The notes beneath the pieces are model-generated. The model worked only from the letters and a program-made list of their open reading frames with translations. It was not told the origin of the DNA and did no database searches. 64,000 nucleotides of DNA from Halomonas sp. (GTDB lineage: Bacteria > Pseudomonadota > Gammaproteobacteria > Pseudomonadales > Halomonadaceae). Position numbers and translations under genes: made by a program. The DNA lies in assembly GCF_017983445.1 (NCBI RefSeq), contig NZ_JAGOBJ010000002.1, forward strand, positions 310,001-374,000, in the 5' to 3' direction. This document shows, piece by piece, positions 63,844 to 64,000 of the stretch. Numbering within the stretch: the stretch's first letter is position 1; every line of letters starts with the position of its first letter.

Positions 63844-64000
63844 ATCGCATCCATGCTCTTGTTAAATATTCGTCATCTATTAGCGAGCCTGAAATGCCCA
63901 TTCAAACTTAACCGCGCTTCCTGATACTCGATCATTGATGCCTGGGAAGACCATAACAATTACATTCCCCTTCACAGCTCATCCAGCTATCTGCCGCCCG

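Overview
The window reads as a chromosomal segment of a halophilic gammaproteobacterium of the Halomonadaceae (Halomonas or Vreelandella type). The basis is gene order and protein character: ccmABCDEF, oadGAB, alaS-lysC-csrA-tRNA-Ser-tRNA-Arg, recX-recA-pncC next to mutS-fdxA, eno-kdsA-pyrG, gltBD, aroB-aroK-pilQPONM divergent from ponA, and several TRAP/glutarate genes. Assignment is by recognition, not by database search. I see no prophage, insertion sequence, CRISPR array or plasmid-type genes.

Layout. 1-3.5 kb: cytochrome c maturation operon on the minus strand (ccmF cut by the window edge). 3.6-4.8 kb: an SOS-type promoter with three abutting 16-bp LexA-like boxes drives a UmuD-sized S24 protein that has lost its catalytic serine, followed by yigZ. 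4.9-8.4 kb: the Na+-pumping oxaloacetate decarboxylase. 8.5-16.8 kb: dusC, a tRNA cluster, csrA, lysC, alaS, recX, recA (perfect SOS box) and pncC. 17-24.5 kb: mutS, fdxA, the cystine symporter tcyP, an intergenic region with a strong candidate Csr/Rsm-type small RNA, eno and kdsA. 24.5-32.4 kb: pyrG, a nested palindromic repeat, gltD and gltB. 32.8-41.7 kb: shikimate genes, type IV pilus alignment/secretin genes and penicillin-binding protein 1A. 41.8-50.6 kb: a C5-dicarboxylate region with a TAXI-TRAP transporter, L-2-hydroxyglutarate oxidase, a CsiR-like regulator, glutaryl-CoA dehydrogenase and a family III CoA-transferase. 50.8-53.9 kb: a c-di-GMP pair (EAL, PAS-GGDEF) and a GabT-like aminotransferase. 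54-64 kb: housekeeping and repair genes (dinB with a perfect SOS box, selO, mpg, a sirtuin, a UbiF-like hydroxylase, rnz), plus a haloalkane-dehalogenase-like hydrolase divergent from a CGNR regulator.

How the parts connect. Post-transcriptional control: csrA is in the window, and the eno-tcyP gap carries an RNA candidate with eight GGA motifs, two of them in textbook CsrA-binding hairpins, ending in an intrinsic terminator. Upstream of it is a perfect GacA-type palindrome with a second in-phase copy. This is the strongest undescribed system here. DNA damage: recA, dinB and the UmuD-like gene all carry CTGT-N8-ACAG boxes, and the UmuD-like protein appears unable to cleave itself. Carbon: import of a C5 acid by TRAP, LhgO, CsiR, glutaryl-CoA dehydrogenase, CoA-transferase and a GabT/DavT-like transaminase suggest lysine/glutarate catabolism, but without csiD in this window.
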